Below are positions 38,355 through 51,052 of a DNA stretch of 64,000 bases, piece by piece. Location of the stretch: positions 231,932 to 295,931 of the forward strand of contig VXAI01000009.1 in the NCBI GenBank assembly GCA_013399305.1. Direction: 5' to 3'. The position numbers and the translations under genes were made by a program. This DNA comes from Rostratula benghalensis (lineage: Eukaryota > Chordata > Aves > Charadriiformes > Rostratulidae). Position 1 is the first letter of the stretch. Each line of letters opens with the position of its first letter. The notes below the pieces were generated by a model. The model was not told the origin of the DNA. It made no database searches and saw nothing but the letters and a program-made list of their open reading frames with translations.

Positions 38355-41300
38355 TTTCTAAGTTATAAATTAAGAGGTTATTAACCACAACAGAAAAATT
38401 AATCTTGAAACATGCATATGTGCCATTTATGTTTAGCAGATTTTTGGCTGAAGAAGTTGACTGAGAGAAAGAAAACCAGAATTTTCTCAGTGAGCAGGAA
38501 GACTTGTATTCTATCATTCATTTTTCCAACATACAGCATTTGAGGAGTAATTTTACAAAGTCAGAGTTTTCTTACATGTAGTTCACAGACGGCACATTTT
38601 GACATCTACGAAATCTTTTGCTGATTTCCTGGAATCACTAAATCAAATTTATAAGCAAGTGTTTTCCCTGTGCACCTGCAAAGAAGTGACCATTTTCCAT
38701 CTTGGAAAAGAAGGAAAAAGAAAACTTTTCTATTAATGAGAGTAACACAAGCCCACTGAAAAGGGGATGAAGGTTCTGAGTGAGGCAGAAGAATGCTGTC
38801 TGGATCAAAGAGAGGAGAACTGTGCTGTTGGAGATGGGGAGTGGGATATGCACATGTACAGCTCTCTCTGAATGCCTGGGCTTGCTAAGAGAGATGTCTT
38901 GCCCTCCACTGGTGACACATAGAGTCATAGCACAGCTGGCTGCCCTAAGGAAGTATTCTTCAGCCAATACCAGGATGTTATTTGAGTGGAGAACAGCTGA
39001 TCTATTGCATTAATATGTTTTCTTTAGGACTATGGTCCAGTGTCTTTCTCTAATATGTTCCTAGACAAATGTAAGGAAACAGTGATTCTTACCTGACTCG
39101 GTCTTCTGAACTGTGGTGGTCTTGCTAACAGCTTGCAAAGAAAAGGAAATCCTGAAGGAGCCTTTGAAATAGATATCTCCCCAAGCTGTCCAAAGACTTT
39201 AGGGCATTAGGCTTATTGACTTAACAATGAAGACCTATGGAGCAGTGGGTATCAAATTTGTCATGGTTCAAACTCACTGTAAGAACAAAATAGTCACTTT
39301 GCTACACGGTCCTCTTGGAAGAACCTTGTTGGCCTCCCACAGGGAAAGAGTAGGGAGCCCATAAGATGCTGAAGACAGAGCCCTCTGTTTTGACTGTGAG
39401 GGTGGTCAAAGGAAGGGGGTCTGTTTGCAAGGTGGTAGTGAGCAAAGAACTCCTACTGTTGGCTGGAGGATCAATCAAATCTGATCAATAAAATTTCATC
39501 TGGAAAACAAAAGGATTTGACTTTAAATGGGGAAAAACACCCCAACAAACAGGCAAACCCCTTAACTTCTGAGAGGTTCTTAAAAGACCAATGAGTAGTA
39601 ACAGACTTCCTTCCAAGACAGAAATTCCAACAATATGGAAGCACAAAATATCCACTGAAATTGCCTTGTCATGTATCACTGTCATCTTCTGAAGAAATGT
39701 TGTCTCTGTGATGGTCTTCCCTACCCCACTCAAAGAGAACAGGTACCTTCAAGGCTGGCAGTGAAGAATTTAGATGATAAGGCATAGGTCATACTGCCTG
39801 GAAAAAGGAAGCAAGAAGACACAATGAAATAACACGATGAGGTGACAAGAGGCACAAAAAAAGTGCGAAGAAAACAGACTGTGGAACTTCCAGGTCAACT
39901 GTCCAAATGGGTAAAATATAAACACAGATTTGGCCTTGATTCTGCTCCAGTCCCTCCCTCAATACCAACAACACTCACTGTCATTTAAATTAGTTATTCA
40001 TTGTGATGAGTTTTGAGGTTATGTGTCATACTAACAATGGAGCATCTAAAAGTTTTAGGTTCATAAAGGGTTTATAATTAAACCATGAAAATTAATTTAG
40101 CCATTTATAATGGATTGTTAATTAGTTTGCTAATAGGGATGTCACTTCCAAACTCTCTGTGGAAGTTGAATATTAGGTTAGTTCTGTCTCTTGAGGTTTC
40201 AGGGAGGTTTATGACATTCCTTATGAAGGGTATTTCTGTCCAAATTTTTCTTGTGAAGAGAATTACTCTTTCCTGCCAAAAGTTTAAAGAGTATTATTGT
40301 GAATGCTGGTGGTTTCTATTTTGCCATGTCTGCTTTTTGGCATAATTTCCTGGGTAATCAATGATTCCACCCCCTCCCCCCCATGTAACATTGGTTACTG
40401 CAGACATCTGAACAAAAGGGAAGTAACAGAAAATCCTGTATAAATGCTGGAATAACCTTACTGTATCCTGAACCTGGAGTATGCCAAATACCTTCTAAAA
40501 GAAGACAAATTGATCATCTGTGGAAAGAGTATAGTCCAGAAATGAAGTTACTTTTATCACATAGATATTTGGTGTAAAATATTATGCCAGCAGTATTAAA
40601 TCCTGAAAATTACAGTAAATATTCAGGTCTATTCTGTACAGAGATCAGAGTGTATACAGTGTAACAGTAATTTTCTGTATGTTCCACGTATAACTAAACC
40701 CTTCAAAATTACAAAGTGAGATGTTGCTTCTAAAAAAAGAAATAAGATAATTCTGGTCTTTGTATAATAAACGTATTCCCTTTCCACCTCTCCCCTGTTT
40801 TTTGGTGAACGGTATGTCTGGTGGCATTAATGTAGTGGTATTACAGCTGTCATCACTTAGACTGAACAGAGCTGAGGCAACTGACGGTTTAAAGATTTCT
40901 GCTTGGTGATCCAGGCTTCTTCAGACTTAATCTGCCATTATGCTGATTTTAGATGCATTTGGATGAATTAATTCTGCCACTGTAGCCTCTAGAATCTTTA
41001 TAAAAATACAATTAAAACATAATCTCTACAGACTCTAGTTTTTCTCTGTAATTAACTTCATCTTGTTAAATCACGTGAACTGGATTAATCCAGCCCTGGG
41101 CTGTGAGATAAACTCAAAGTCCAAGTGGTTCCAAGTATGTTGAGGTACAGCTAGAAGAGGTATTTGCATATTTAATTTAGCTGTAAATTGCTTTCCTTTG
41201 TGGTTTTGTCAAAGTATCAGTTATATATATAATCTGTGACCATAAGGAATTGCTTCAGTCAGATTTCATACCTGGAGTTTCTCTACATGGGTTTAACCTT

Positions 41301-41540
41301 GTATTCACTTGGTGTAACATCAAAGAATGAGGCATAAATATATATACTCTGTAATGGAGCAAAGTGTGAGATTCTCCAAAGCAGGGAGTTATTAGAAATA
41401 AGAACTATACTAAGGAATTAAAAGGAGGTCGTGGTCTACCATTAGGGTTGGTTGGTGGACTGACTTAAACAACAGAATTTCAAATGATGGCACAGATGAG
41501 AGCCTGTGTAACCAAATTTCTGCATTTCCACCTTATTTCC
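38355..41540. other. Non-coding interval with a possible decayed LTR-like start
   Basis: At 39259 the sequence TGTCATGGTTCAAACTCAC has the form of an avian LTR opening. It is followed by a GC-richer block to about 39430 and an AATAAA at about 39485. No clear right terminus, PBS or duplication is visible, so I do not call an element. The rest holds nothing recognised. Confidence 0.35.
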
Positions 41541-42080
41541 TGTCATGGTTTAATCCCAGCTGGCAGCTAGGACCAAGCAGTTCTTCCCCTTCCCCCTAAA
41601 AGGCTAGGGAGAAAAAAAGGGGAAAGGAAAGGGAAAAAAAAACCCTCATGGGTTGAGATAAAGACAGTTTGATAGAACAGTAACAGAGAAAAGAAAATAT
41701 CAATGACAATAATAATAACAGTAATACTGGTAAAATAAGATAAAAGATAAAGTAATACAACTCAAGTCATTCTCACCACCCGGTGAATTGATTGTCCAGC
41801 TTCTCCTGAGCATTGATTGTGTATTCCTGTTCCCAAGCCAACCCTGATTTATATACTGGGCATGATATTGAGGGTACGGAATATTTTACTGGCCATTCCA
41901 TTGTTTTGTCTATGCTCCTTCTGAGCTTCTATAGGAAGCTGAAACAAGTCCTTGAACAGTGGCAACATCACCTAGCACCATCTAAAACAACATGCATTAG
42001 TGACATTCCCTTCATACCAAGTCTGAAACAAAGCAACCACTAGAAAGAAAATTATCTCTATCCCAGCTGAAATCAGGACA
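41541..42080 (+). mobile_element. Solo LTR of an endogenous retrovirus (TGTCATGGTTTAATCCC type)
   Basis: Runs from TGTCATGGTTTAATCCCAGC to TCCCAGCTGAAATCAGGACA, that is TG...CA termini, about 540 bases. It is related in layout to the LTR at 59.35 kb: both share CATGGGTT followed by GATAAAGACAGTTT, a TATA-like stretch ahead of a GAGCATGAT or GGCATGAT motif, and a closing CCAGC-AAA-CAG-ACA segment. The TATA-like sequence is at 41850-41855. No internal retroviral genes flank it. Flanks TTTCC and TTCAC do not form a clean duplication, consistent with an older insertion. The short plus-strand open frame at 41813-42043 lies wholly inside the LTR and is not a gene. Confidence 0.75.
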
Positions 42081-42113
42081 TTCACTCATTATGGTTCACC
42101 ACATCCTGCTTAC

Positions 42114-42986
42114 CAAATTGGAAAGATACAGATTTGATGGGTGGACTGTTGCGTGGATACAGAACTGGCTGGACGGTCACATCCAGAGGGTGGTACTCAA
42201 TGAGGTCCAGATGGAAAGCAGTGACAAGTGGTGTCCCTCAAGGATTTGTGCTGGTACTGGTACTGTTTAACATTTTTATCAACGGTATGGACAGAGGATT
42301 TGAGTCCACCATCAGCAAGTCTGCAGATGACACCAAGCTGTGTGGTGTTGTCGATACACCAGAGGGAGGGCATGTCATCCAGAGGGACCAGAACAGGCTG
42401 GAGAGGTGGGCCCAGGTGAACCTCAAGAGCAAGTGCAGGGTTCTGCACCTGGGCTGGAACAATCCTCACTCTCAATACAGACTGGGGGAAGAGGTATTAG
42501 AAAACAGCCCTGAGGAAAGGGACTTGGGGGTGCTGATGGATGAGAAGCTGGACATGAGCAGGCAGTGTGCACTTGCAGCCCAGAAGGCCAATTGCATCCT
42601 GGGCTGCATCAAAAGATACGTTGCTACCAGATCCAGAGAGGTGATTCTGCCACTTTGCTCTGGTGAGACCTCACCTGTGCACTGTGTGCAGGTCTGGAGC
42701 CTTCAGTATAGGAAAGACATGGACCTGATGGAGCTGGTCCAGAGGAGGGCCACGAAAATGATCAAGGGGTTGGAGCACCTCTGCTACGAGGAGAGGCTGA
42801 GGGAGCTGGGGTTCAGCCTGGAGAAAAAGAGGCTCTGGGGAGACCTAATAGCAGCCTTCCAGTACCTGAAGGGGGCCTACAGGAAGGCTGTGGAGAGTCT
42901 GTTTACAAAGGCCTGTAGTGACAGGATGAGGGGCAATGGCTTCAAGCTGGAGCAGAGCAAATTTAGACTGGATACCAGTCTAGGAT
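42114..42986 (+). mobile_element. CR1 LINE, longest copy: part of the RT domain to RT C-terminus, both ends truncated
   Basis: The main frame (42134-42991) gives about 260 codons of CR1 ORF2. They run from SGVPQG and VLFNIFI (RT palm), through the active-site box, LERWAQVNLKSKCRVLHLG, EERDLGVLMDEKLDMSRQCA, AQKANCILGCIKR and LVQRRATKMIKGLEHL, to SDRMRGNGFKLEQSKFRLD. The catalytic box reads SADDTKLCG, where active relatives have an aromatic residue (FADD) before ADD. Upstream codons for the WIQNWLDG region lie in another frame, so there is a frameshift near 42200. The 3' untranslated region and tail are missing: similarity stops in the segment after KFRLD, where a run of hairpins begins. The element begins 34 bases after the LTR end. 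Confidence 0.95.
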
Positions 42987-43029
42987 ATTAGGATGCTTCA
43001 CATCCTAATAGATGTGATCCTCACATCTA
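42964..43029. repeat. Three consecutive perfect hairpins at the broken CR1 end
   Basis: Hairpin 1: TAGACTGG (42964-42971), loop ATA, CCAGTCTA (42975-42982). Hairpin 2: TATTAGGATG (42986-42995), loop CTTCA, CATCCTAATA (43001-43010). Hairpin 3: TAGATGTGA (43009-43017), loop TCC, TCACATCTA (43021-43029). All arms are perfect. In addition ATTAGGATGCTTCACAT at 42987-43003 recurs with one extra A at 43039-43056. The left arms of hairpins 1 and 2 are CR1 sequence (AGACTGGATATTAGGA is in the family); the right arms are their reverse complements. Confidence 0.95.
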
Positions 43030-43056
43030 ATCCCCAGAATTAGGAATGCTTCACAT

Positions 43057-46000
43057 TTTGTGTGCCCTTTAATGTAAGAGAAGTGATCATTTGGAATCTT
43101 GACTGTTTGTTTTGGGGTTGTTTTTTTTTTTACACACAAATACTTCGTCATCAACAGGTTTTCCTACTTTGCAGTAATTCCTCTCGTAATGCTCATAGTT
43201 TCCACAGACAAGCATGAATGCACCTGTAATTAGCTATTTTACTTCCAAGTCTAAGCCTTTTTTTCACTTGGCATGGTGGCCAAAAATCTCTGATGGCTTT
43301 CTTCATGGCCCCATTATCAGCGATTCTCTTGCCACAGACACAAATCCCCAGGTACCAGCATTCATGCTCTGCACCAGGTCAACCCGACCTCCTGTACAAA
43401 TTGTGTGGTGTCTGTGTTTTATTTAGTGGTTCTTACCGCCTCAAAAGGTTGTCATCCACGGATGAGTTTAACTGCTGCTTACAAGTGTGGCAAGTGGAAA
43501 GTGGCTTTCTTACCTACACCTTTAGGGTTGTTTCAGCTAATTCCAAAATAAGAGCATTTTCTTCTAGTAAAAGAAAACATACCAGTAAAGTGTTAGGTGT
43601 CATATGGAAATTAAGAATGGCATACTGAGACGTCAATGTTTATGTCCTGTAACAACTCAAAATGCCTTATATTTTAAGGCCATGAATGAAGAGACTTGCT
43701 GAGGACCCAGAGGCTAAATGTAGCTCCACAGCCATCATATCTGTACATGGTCAGCAGAGGGGAAAAGCTCGAATCCTGCTTTCATTACTCTACAACTTGT
43801 TTGCTATGTGTTTTTTCATAAGCACTTAATTTTATTACGTTAAAAATGATCCAATTTAAATCTTAAAGTAGCTACTCGTGTCTTGTCGGCTGCTGTGCAA
43901 TTCCTGCAGGAAAAGGACAGGATACCATATTGTCTAAAAGAATGTTAGTAAGTAGGTTATTATAAAGGTAGAAAGTAGTTGTTTTCGTTGTAACCTAAAT
44001 ACATAATTTTGTAACATTTTAGGCTGTTAAAAGAGAGATACTTCTATTCATCACTGAAAAGATGATGAAAAGGCACCACATAGCATTTAAATCTTTGTAA
44101 GTATCAGGCATGAGTTTAGGAGGAAGGCTAAGAAGGTGCTTAGAAGACTTTAGTCCAGAGAGTGAGTTGTCATGGATTTTGGGAAGGGGGTCCCTGTACT
44201 ATGAAGCTAGGCATTAAGGAAAGTGAATGGTTTATATTAACTTGTATTAATTAATTAATTACTCTCTGTCACACCACTTCTACACTGGGCATCCAATTGC
44301 TTGCTAGTATATTCAGAACTCCATTGCAGAGTCAAAAAACTTCCATATCTGAATTTTTCCTAGGCCATCTACTATGAGCTGCGACATGAACAAGCTTTTT
44401 CTGTCTATTTAGGCCCAGTCTCTTTTCAGACCATCTCTAGCAAATCTTCCTTATTCACATGCAATTTGAAAGAAAGATGCTTTCAGCCCCTTTTTCATCT
44501 TTCTGCAACTCAATCCACCACATCTCTCCTGTGACAGATTCTCTGGCTTTGTCATTTGTATTTCTCACAGATATTTTAATCTTCTTTTAAAGAAAAGACT
44601 GGTAGGGTTTTTTGAACTCTCCAGATCATCTTTGCACTTGTTATTAAATCCTTTTAATACCTAACCTTTTTCCTGAGGCAATTGCTTTGTGAGATATTTT
44701 AGATAAGCTTGTGCTGTATTAGACTGTAAAAATGTTATTTCCTGTTGTAAAGATCAGCGTTCACTCTGCCCTAACAATGAGCTGGGCAATGTTACTCACA
44801 AACCTAAACAAGCCAGTCTCTACAATTCTCCCACTAGCCTACCTCATCTCACTGTCAGTTGTGCCTGAAGAGGATAGAGTGGGGTGACCTTGGGTTCTGC
44901 TCCTTCCATGCATCACTCAGTACAACTGGCAGTGTGAGGGAAGGAGAGAAAGCTGCTTTCCTTGTAGCTTTTGCTGGGTTGGGTGTAAGTGGAATGAACA
45001 AGCATTTATGAAGGATTTCTTTTTTCCCTTTTCTGAATTATTAATTTCTGAACCCATCAAATTGTTTCACGCTTCTGTCTTCTAACAAAGGTAACAAATA
45101 GCTAGAGGCATGTAATGAGGATATTTACAGTAATCCATCTGTAAATACAGCATGTGTACGGTATAATCCATTTGGATTTAGAAGCAAAAGATGGATTATT
45201 TTCGTGCCTCATTTGCACATGTGTTTATATATAGCTATATTATTTGTATTTGTCACTGAGAATACACACATGGGGTCCTTTTTGTATAAACACTTATTAG
45301 TAAACATTTTCTCCTGTAAGGTGAGATGTTCACCTGAGCAAGGGCAGATCATGCGAAAAACGTTGGCTTTAATGTGAAATGTTGACTTCAACTGAGATAT
45401 TTTACTGTGAGAAAATGCATGCTGGAAAATTTAGTGAAGTTTGAACTTTGTGAGACAATGAAGCCAGTGTCTGGGATTAGTCTACAACAGATTTGAAGGA
45501 TAGCTCTGCTACAAGGTCAAATTTAGATTAAAAAAAAAAGAAAGAGAAACAATGACTAGTTCTCTCAAATAGTGTCTATTTTAAGTTGACTTAAAGTAGC
45601 TCATATAGCTTTATATTAAGCTTGACTTTGGGTTGACTTAAAATATCAACCCTCTAAGTGAAATTTTATAATTGCTGAAAATGCAATTTGATTTTTTCTA
45701 TCCTTTAAAACTTTGCTGGCATGCAAGAAGACATTTTTCTGCTCATATTTTGTACTGTGCATTGCTCATATAGTGATTGTCCTTTAGAAACTTTTAAGTT
45801 GTCTTTGTACCTACCCTAATGATCCTAGTAATGTTACTAGAGGCAAAAAGTATGGCAACGCTCTCGTTAAATAGCACAGAAATAATGATTTAAAGTTATA
45901 ATGTGCCATTTCCGTAGGGATCTAATTTCAGTCCAGATGGCAAATGCTGTTTAAGCTCTTTCATGAATTTCATGAATTAAACAGAAGAGGCCAATTTGAG

Positions 46001-46556
46001 TTGTTACAAACAAGATGTCTCTCAGCACAAAAAGAAAGACAAACATACTGGTATTTTTCTTAATAATTGCTCTGAAATGTTCATTAGCAAATACTTGAAA
46101 TTTCTAAGAGGAAAGGGTTTTGTTTCCAACTCTCTGAGAGGCAACACAACTTCTCTATCCATAAAAAACAAAGCTTGATTCCCTAGAAGTCTCTCTTTAT
46201 TGAAGACAACCAATGATTTAAAACCTATTATACTGAAGTACTGACCACAGCAGCTGGAGAACAGAAGTTCTAAGAAGAGGCAGTAAATGCCTCTTTTTTA
46301 ATAAGATAGCCCCTGGAACACATTGTTCAGCTTTGATCGTAACAGTTTTTTTTATTACCTGAAAGATGTGCGAAGAACAAGATACCATGATTCAAGTTAG
46401 AATGTAGAAAGCGAATGCTTGCTGATGGATATAAATGGGTCACTTCTGGGTTTGTGTCACATCAGAAAAAGAAGAACTGAAAACTCACTTTCTCTCACTG
46501 ATATATGTTGCTGAATTCCCCCAAATGGCCTTTTCTTGTTGTAATCCATATACAAG
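43057..46556. other. Non-coding interval, nothing recognised
   Basis: Contains a (TTAA)n stretch at 44247-44260. Open frames at 43214-43628 have no homology or splice support. No mobile element seen after the CR1 end. Confidence 0.55.
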
Positions 46557-46632
46557 TGGAGAGGCACATAATCCATTTAATCCATGAGCTGCTGGAGAGG
46601 CACAGGTGATTTCACAGCACTTGTGAAATCAC
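46557..46632. repeat. 12-base direct repeat ending in an 11-base perfect hairpin
   Basis: TGGAGAGGCACA occurs at 46557-46568 and 46593-46604. Immediately after the second copy lies GTGATTTCACA (46606-46616), loop GCACT, TGTGAAATCAC (46622-46632). The heptamer AATCCAT also occurs three times between 46542 and 46583. No coding or RNA-gene context is seen. Confidence 0.85.
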
Positions 46633-49600
46633 TTACCATTAAACTAAACTGTCAGCAGATGTCTGTTGTTCAGCTCATACAACCTTCCTAGTTGTGTGCT
46701 TTATTTTCCCCTTCATTGAAAAAGCATCTGCAATTTTGCCTGCAAATAAGGCTTCTTTTTGTTAGGCTGCATACAAAGATAGAAGAAAAGATGGTCCATA
46801 TTCCCAATGGTTTGCAGACCCTGTGTAGTACAGAAGTAATAGGTTTTTATTCTACAAAAATGTTCTAACTGTAAGCATTGCACAGTATCCCCTAAGTAAT
46901 CTATCTTAGCATTTTCCTATCCTTACCACTAGGAAGATTACCATAATAACAACTGAAACTTTTGTTGTTTTTTGCTCATCTAGAGCAGATAAAGAGAAGG
47001 TTTCACCTTCCTTTTTGATACCATCTTCTAAAAAAACTTTGTGTCATCCAAATAGTTATTAACATAATACTAGAATTTTTTTCCCAAACCCAGAAAAGAA
47101 AGCTGCCCTTGAATCTCTCCAGTTTGAGAGTTCTCCATTGCTAATTATTGCCTTGTATGTGTTTTGTAGTAATTCCACTCACACGGTGCTGCCGTATGTC
47201 ATGAAAACACATGTCAAACACACTCTCAAAATCAGTGTATATGATACTTACAGTATAGCCCTGGACAGTTGCTCTTTTACAGGAAGAAACAGGTATAGCA
47301 TTGAAAGCTAAGAGCAGGAAATTACCCAAGCAGTTTCCTATTCTCTCCTTCCTTTCAGCGCCCTGAAGTGAGATGTATAAAGATATAACACTTTTCTTTT
47401 CAAATATTTTGTTGCTGCATAATAATTTCTGCTATTTATTTGGCAACGGGACAGTCCTTTCATAGTCTATCACATCTATTTACCTCCTAGTCCTGGCTCA
47501 TTTCTTGTTTTGTATAGTGAAAAATACTGTATAAATAACTGAAAAGAAATAACTTAGAAAAATCAGTTCATTTTCTTAGTTGAAAGTATTCCCTTTTAAA
47601 GAACAAATATCAGAAAATACGTATGAATGGACTATGTTGAGTGGCATGGTTACTTCTTCTTTGGTTACTGTGGCTGATTAGCCTGAAGAGACACTATGGT
47701 TGATTAACGTATTTTCTTCAAAAAAGCAGTCACTTCAGCAGCAAAACAATTAGGACCTATTGTGTTATAAAGTGTGCTCTCATAGTTTGTAATGGCTTAT
47801 AAAGGAAGACTTTTTTTGGTGCTGTAAGAATTACATATAAAAGGTAACTTTGATTGGAAAAATCTCTCATTTCAAATACTCACAGGGACTATCATTACTT
47901 TCCATGAGCTTGCACATAATTTCTGCAGCAGTGAACAAGTGTGTCATTTCTTGAGGTTTTACAATCCATTGAGAAGCAAGAACATGTTTTTGTTGACTAG
48001 TTGTCTATTTTTATCCTGCATATTTTTGTCAGTCATGACAAGTTTTGCTTTTCTTAACTCTCTGTCTTCAGCTCTGAAGGCCACTTCTCCCTCTAGGTTA
48101 GCTACAGCCAATGCTTCTAACTGAAGAACATTGAACAGAACTTCCAAGCAGTCCAACTTCTGGTTACCTTAATTTTAAAGTATTACATTAATTGAAATAT
48201 GTCTTTTCCACCAAAACAGTGCCTGCCACTGTCAATGGAAACCTTAATTTGACTTCAAGATACACTGAATGAGCTTCAACTAGTAAGTCCTATTAAATTG
48301 GTAATGACATATTATTTACCCAAGAAAGGACAAGACTGTGGACAGGGTGTGACAGTATTTCTTGAGGAGTTAGACTGAAGAACAAAAAAATGTTATAGTG
48401 GGAGACATGAGACTGAGCAAAAATGGTATTTGTTAGCACATGTTCTTGCGTTATTTGGCACCATGTTTCCATTTAGGAAACTTTCCCAGATTTCTTCCTG
48501 TCCTTTCTTCGTGCCAATGGTACATCTTAAAATGGTAGAAAATCAACTTTGCCAAGAAATTTAATTTACACTGGTCCAGAGTGTGGCTTCCTTTTTTTTT
48601 TTTTTTTTTTCTAGAGTCAAAATAGAAAACTGTTGCTAGACCTTTCAGTGGAAGACCTCTGAGTCTGAGAAACTAAGAATGAAACGTTTTATTTAGTTCT
48701 GAGAATACGTGAGATATCTTACCCTAGTTTATTAATGGGCACTGAAGCCCACGACAGTTTTAGTTGTGGACACATTAAAAATGCCTGCCCTCTCTGTTGT
48801 AAATTTATGAGCTGTTCAGAGACATTTATAACTATAAGTGCCCTTCTTTTGACAGTTATGGAAGGAATAGCCCTGCATCCTCTCAGGCCAGTGGGTTGTA
48901 TATCATCTCATGTCCATGGTTTTGTTCACAGCCCTGGAAACAAACCTTAAGCTTCTTGTAACCAGTTTTCTTTCTGTTGTCAGTTCATTAAGATATTGCA
49001 TAATACACATTTATGTGAAAAAATTAATTATAGCAAGCCAGTTAGTGAGCACTTAATCCAACTGGTGAGTAGTGAATTTAGAACCTTGTGATCTGTCACA
49101 GTAAGAGTCAAGAGATACTGAAGGCTCAAAGTATCTTCTACAAGCATAGCATTAATAATGTCATACATGAAAGAGGAAAGTAAGCAAAAGTAGAAAAATA
49201 CAGTTTTACTAAGTTTTCCTTCTCCTCTATGCATGATGGTTGAGAACAGTTATGTTCGAAGGGGATGCAACACATATCTTAATGTGCAGATTGTTTAACC
49301 TTATGACTGCAAATGCATTACTTGAAACGGGAATTAATTCCACCCTAGCCAGGGACAATTAAAACAGGAGAGAAGATGAAAGCCTTTAGTAGATGAAAGA
49401 GAAGCTCCCTGGTATTTCTTTAGCAAAGTCTCAGTCTAAAGAATTAAATTACAGAGAAGACATGTTATTAAGCAGAAAGTGCAATTCAGAATTAGCTTTT
49501 CAGTAAACTTTGGAAGCCAGTGGTTTACTGAAAGTTTAACCCTTAAGAAAAGGAAGTCGAGTCTTCTTTTACCGTAAACTGCGCTATTTTATCCTGAATC

Positions 49601-51052
49601 ATGATCTTAAATTCTTAAATTGGATTCCTTCCTTCAAACTAAATGTTTTTTAAGCATAGATTAGCATTTCAGATCAGAAGCTCAGAGGCATCTGGGAACC
49701 TGATCAAAGTGTCTGCATGAATATGTAGTTAGAGTATTTTATGATATATAAACTACACAATTGTGTATATACTACACAATTCTATAGCCATTAGAAAAAA
49801 AATAAAATTGCTAAGCATCTAATAGTTCAGTTGACTTCTTGCTATAATTTCTAACATTTAACAGGATCAGTCCTTACTTAAGAAGGTCAGTTGATCTGGT
49901 AGAAGATACTACCTTCACCTATAAAGCTTCTCTGGCTTATATCCTTTGAGCGTGACAGCTGCAAGCCAACCACTATTTCCTATTATTTCAATTCTTAACT
50001 GGAAAATGAATGGGCATTTCACTTCTGGTGTGACTTCTCTAGCCTTGCTTTTATGAGCTTGCTTTTCAGAGACTGTGTTTGAAACCAGTGAATTGATAAA
50101 AAAAAAGTCTAATTCCTGTGTCCCATTGGAAACAACTTCCTTACTGTGCCTACTGAAAGCAAAGGTTGTGACTATTTATGCTTAAACTATCATATCTTAT
50201 GGATAGTATCATCACTACCACAAGAGAATACAGAAAGGATAAAACAGAAATCCTAGTTGTAGCAATTGAATGCTCTGGAAAGAAAGGCTTTTAAAATGTA
50301 AAGATTTTCATCTTTTATGAGAAAAATGTACTAATACAAGACGATTGAACAAGACTATACCACTAAAATGTGAGTTAACAGGTACATAGCTGTTGTTGAT
50401 GTGAGAAAGCCTTCCAGTCCATTTCCATGAACGTTGAATGGCTTATCCTCTGGCTGGGTTGTGAAACTGTTTCTTAGTCACGCAGACAACATTATAATGC
50501 TTTACTGAAAATGTCTTGCAACCATTCTGGCTCTATTTATGTTACTATTTCATATACTAAATTATAGTAGAAATGTTCTCCCTCCATCTTAGTGTGTATG
50601 GGGTATGTCTTTGTTAATCTTTCCTCAGGATGCGTGCAAAATATGAAAATAAATTAATTGCATAATGAATCCATGAACAAAGTAACTTAATTCATTTGCA
50701 ATTACTATTTTGAGAAAAAAAATCTACTGAGCCTAATGAGGATTTAAATCTTCATTGAAAACATGAGGTGTTCTGTTCAAAAAATGAAAAAATCCCATCT
50801 AATTATTGAGAGACGTTTAATTCTAGAAAGAAACGTCTAGAAAACCAGCAATAATTTAGAATAATGCAGTATTACTCCACATTATTTGGTGTGGGATTCA
50901 TATGAAACCTACAGGTAGTACAGGATATGAAGAAGACAAAAAAAAAAAAATCCTTGTTTTAGGTTTTGTATGTTTGTAAATTTACATCAATATATATACA
51001 TATGTGCACCATCAAATATTAAACAGGGCAGGTCAAACTTTAGATTCCTCAC
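46633..51052. other. Non-coding interval, nothing recognised
   Basis: A T19 run lies at 48592-48610 and a near-repeat of ACTACACAATT at about 49750-49780. Otherwise unsupported short frames and AT-rich sequence. Confidence 0.5.

Noticed and set aside
38128..38517. 129-codon minus-strand frame containing an internally repeated peptide
   Set aside because: The repeat is the 95-base duplication around the N, an assembly artefact. The translation crosses an unknown base.
39259..39490. Possible LTR opening TGTCATGGTTCAAAC with a later AATAAA
   Set aside because: No right terminus, primer-binding site or duplication could be found, and the resemblance to other LTRs covers only the first bases.
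41813..42043. 76-codon plus-strand frame
   Set aside because: Lies entirely inside the LTR at 41541-42080 and carries no retroviral domain.
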